Shown here piece after piece: positions 61,141-64,000 of a stretch of DNA of 64,000 nt. The stretch comes from Cymbidium sinense (taxonomy: Eukaryota; Streptophyta; Magnoliopsida; Asparagales; Orchidaceae), in NCBI GenBank assembly GCA_021442155.1, contig CM038221.1:152511601-152575600 (forward strand), written 5' to 3'. Below the pieces are notes generated by a model. The model did no database searches and was not told the DNA's origin. It saw nothing but the letters and a program-made list of their open reading frames with translations. The position numbers were made by a program, and so were the translations under genes. The stretch's first letter is position 1. Every line of letters begins with the position of its first letter.

Positions 61141-64000
61141 ACACCACACAAATCTGAGGGTGTACTTATTGAGATGATTGGGTACGACATCAAGGAATAG
61201 TGCACTATCTCAAAAGATAGAAATCACTACTCTATGATGGACCTAGTCACCTAGTAAGGACTCCTAAGGCATGATAGGTCTTCGAATGTACCAGAGATTT
61301 TTCTTCTACTAAACATGGATGAATAAAGTAGGGTTTATTTAAATGAGATTTTAAAGTTCCCTGTGAGGGAAAGCCCTCATAGTTAAGGAAGGTGAGTTCC
61401 TTAGGAATACTCTATATTAAAGTAGGCAATTATTGTCTCCAAATAATTCAAAGATAAGACTATCAATAAATTGGTTATGTTTGGAAGATCAAGTGGGATA
61501 GATTAAAAGAAGAGACTTATTATTGAATCCAAAAGGAGATGAGTAGGGGATGCTCATGATATTAAGAAACCTAGTGAGCATCCCAAACTATCCTATAATT
61601 GGGCTTTATATGTTTGAAATTGAGGGGAATTATATATTTGAGTTGAAATTTTATTAGAAAGCTAGGACTTATAATCCCATAATACAATATTGTCAAAATG
61701 CATAAGATGTGAGGATTTATACTTATAGCCCCAAAGGGAAATAGCAACCTCAGAATCTAAATCTAGGGAGCTTTAGCAAGGGCTAAAGCATGACCTATAT
61801 CTAAGGCGAAAATGGGTATATTATTTACCTCCATAAGAGAGGGTAAACCACTTAATTATAACCTCTTCTTATATTTTAAATTCATGTGATCATGTAATAT
61901 ATTTTGCAAGATGGTCAGAATATTAATACTTAGAAAGAAACTAAAATTCTTAAACCCACTCCCTAAGAGGCTAGAGCATGAGTGGTATGAATGATGACTT
62001 AGTCTGATGCAAATATTATCAAATTTTATTTGATTTTGACTCTTTATTTTGACACAGGCCATAAGATTTTTTATGCTTAAATGCATGTTGATATAAGTTA
62101 TGAGTCAAATCAAGAAAGAAGAGGGAGAAGCCCCGTTAGTAGGAGTTTCTCTCATATGTCAAGCGTTTCTCATATGTACAAGAATGGGGGCCCTCATTTT
62201 ACAAGAGTGGTAGAAGATGCATGCATAATATTAGACATACAAAATTTAGCTAAGGGGTTACTAAATCTTTTATTTATCTTGATTTAATGCCTAAGCTTTA
62301 TGTGAGGTTATGAGTTATTTTATAAACTTTAATTATGAGTTATGATTAAGGTAAAAAGTTTAATTTTTCCTAAGTGCCTAAACGAATCTAGGCCACACAT
62401 TAAATCATCATACATGAAGAAACTATGAAAATACATACCATTTTATTGCACAATGTAGATAAATCATCAAACAAATTATAAAGTCAACATGAAATAATAA
62501 TAGGCCGGTCTGTGGTACCTCATACCTAAAAGAAAAATGGGTAGCCGAGCTATACCCTTATATAACCTAGTATATGAAAGAATAATTATAAATTACAAAT
62601 GATAAGTATTATGGGGGTCTTCATGTCTTCATGCTCCCTCCATCTCTTTATTTGATTTACTTCATTTGATTTGGTAGGCTTATAGTCATCACATGGCACC
62701 CCAAAATTAAACCTTCTCATCAATGTTCATTCTTAACCCCATAATACTTAACCAAATTCCTAATGCATAATTACATTAAAAGAATGGAAAAGTAAATCTA
62801 ACTACACCTACAAAATAAGTGTTAGCTAAACACACCATACAACCCAAGCAGTTATATGTAAATTTTGGACTTAACACTCTGCACATGGATAACCAAGTCC
62901 ACCTATCCTAATGTAGATCATGCTTAGGGGTTAAGCAACCTGTAAAAGAGAGCATTTATATTTATTTTAAGAGCCCCTTAAGCACAATCTCCTGCATAAA
63001 ATATGATTAGACTAATCACAGCCTAATATCCAGTCTATGAAGTATACACCCTAACATCCAGTCTACAATAATACATCACAAAATAAACATACATCAAACC
63101 ATGCACCGTGTTAACATGAGGCTAGAAGTGGTGACTTAATCAAATGTGTGTGTTAAGGCTTGTGTGGTATGTCCTAGCTAGGCTTTAGAGTTAAGATTTT
63201 CTAAGCATGGAGAGATTTTGTTTTAAAGGAGGGTTTCACTTTAAGTGGTTTAGTTAATTTATGAATTTTACTTGATGTTTTCTTTTGTTTCATCTTAATT
63301 TACACTAAACAACTAAGTGTTATGAAGAGAAAGAAAGAGAGGATCACTCTCTTTTATCCCTACCTAAAAATAATCCTAAAATAAAAACCTAAAACCTAAA
63401 CCTAAAAAAAGTAAAATAAAAACCTAAACCTAAACCTAAAAATAAAAAATAAAAACTAAACTTAAAATATAAAATAAAACTTAAACCTAAAAATAAAATA
63501 AAAATAAAGCTAAAAAAAATAAACGTAAACCTAAACCTAAATCTTAAAAATAAACTAAAATGAAAAATTTAAACGAAAATAAACAAACATAAAATAAATA
63601 AACTAAACTAAAAAAATAAACCAAAATAAAAATATAAAATAAACTAAATAAACCTAAATCTATTAGTTCCTTTAATTTTTTTTTTTTTAAAAAAACCCTA
63701 AACCCTAAACCCTAAACTCTATATCCTAAACCCTAAACTCTAAAACTAACCCTAAATAGTATGCCCTAAACCTGCAAGCCTAATCCACATCTAAAGTAAA
63801 TTAATTAATCAATTCCCTTTAGTGAATGGCTTATTACATGTTTTAATTAATCCTAAGTTTAGGCTCACTTTAAATAAACTCATTCAATAAGAAAGGCATC
63901 CTATGATTAATTGGAATGAATTACTATCACATAACACATGTTTGTTCATTTCTTTCCATCATATATATGGCATGCATATGGTTAAGTCCTAAGCATACAT
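61141..64000 (-). repeat. LTR E: reverse LTR, 3' half, running out of the window
   Basis: Matches LTR A, B and C in reverse; its last bases are at 51346-51399, on the other side of LTR D. Conserved blocks include the stretch around 62545 (GGTTATATAAGGGTATAGCTCGG on the minus strand in part) also found near 1069, 23786, 27744, 36330 and 52855. It carries a telomere-like insertion at 63366-63782. The element it belongs to lies to the right of the window or is lost. Confidence 0.75.
63366..63782 (+). repeat. Interstitial telomere-like repeat tract
   Basis: About 415 bp absent from the other LTR copies (compare 37128-37145 and 53685-53705, where TCCCTACCTTAAACCACATC-like sequence is continuous). 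It begins with degenerate ACCTAAA/CTAAAATAAA units, has a T13-A8 stretch near 63676-63695, then three perfect CCCTAAA units (63696-63716) and more degenerate ones (CCCTAAACTC, CCCTAAATAG) to 63765. CCCTAAA is the Arabidopsis-type plant telomere repeat. Confidence 0.8.

Noticed and set aside
63696..63765. True chromosome end
   Set aside because: Units are few and degenerate, and LTR sequence continues on both sides.

Overview
The window is plant nuclear DNA made almost entirely of nested, decayed retrotransposons. No host gene, tRNA, rRNA or intact long ORF is visible. The main family is a very large Ty3/gypsy (Metaviridae) LTR retrotransposon of the Tat/Ogre type. This is shown by a tRNA-type primer site after a TG...CA LTR, a gag with a C-x2-H knuckle, the order protease-RT-RNaseH-second RNaseH-integrase, a repeat-rich 3' untranslated region, and LTRs of 6.6-7.8 kb. 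Arabidopsis-type CCCTAAA repeats, a plant RTE-like LINE and strong AT richness also point to a flowering plant with a large genome. The species cannot be named from the sequence.

Layout on the + strand: (1) Element 1, forward, 1-25326. Its 5' LTR runs in from the left edge to 4665 and is interrupted by an unrelated 2,060-bp solo LTR (2501-4560). Then come the primer site (4676-4692), a leader packed with tandem hairpins (4693-7075), gag (about 7140-10310), protease (10850-11510), RT, RNaseH, second RNaseH and integrase (12420-15650), a degenerate repeat region (15655-18687) and the 3' LTR (18688-25326). (2) LTR C, a forward 3' half-LTR (25327 to about 29230) into which element 1 appears to have inserted. 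(3) Element 2, reverse, 29350-42739: truncated gag, hairpin leader, full 7.84-kb 5' LTR. It sits inside the pol of element 3. (4) Element 3, forward, 42740 to about 51345: pol from the end of RT to integrase, 3' repeat region, first half of the 3' LTR. (5) LTR E, reverse, seen as about 51346-51404 and 61141-64000. It is split by LTR D (51405-61135), a complete reverse solo LTR with a GGGGG target duplication. LTR D itself contains a 5'-truncated RTE-type LINE (54002-55982, forward). A telomere-like tract lies in LTR E at 63366-63782.

Inferred order: element 3 and LTRs C and E are oldest; element 2 entered element 3; element 1 entered LTR C; LTR D entered LTR E; the LINE entered D; the solo LTR entered element 1. 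All coding regions carry stops and frameshifts, many looking like C-to-T changes, so nothing here is autonomous.

The most unusual signals are non-coding. The leader holds a tandem array of hairpins whose arms change together while the loop stays constant, seen in two diverged elements. The LTR start is extremely dense in TTGAC(C/T). A long inverted repeat sits directly upstream of a TATA box in three LTR copies, and a conserved box with a possible splice donor lies downstream. Domain boundaries are from reading homology by eye and are approximate unless a terminal TG/CA or target duplication is given.
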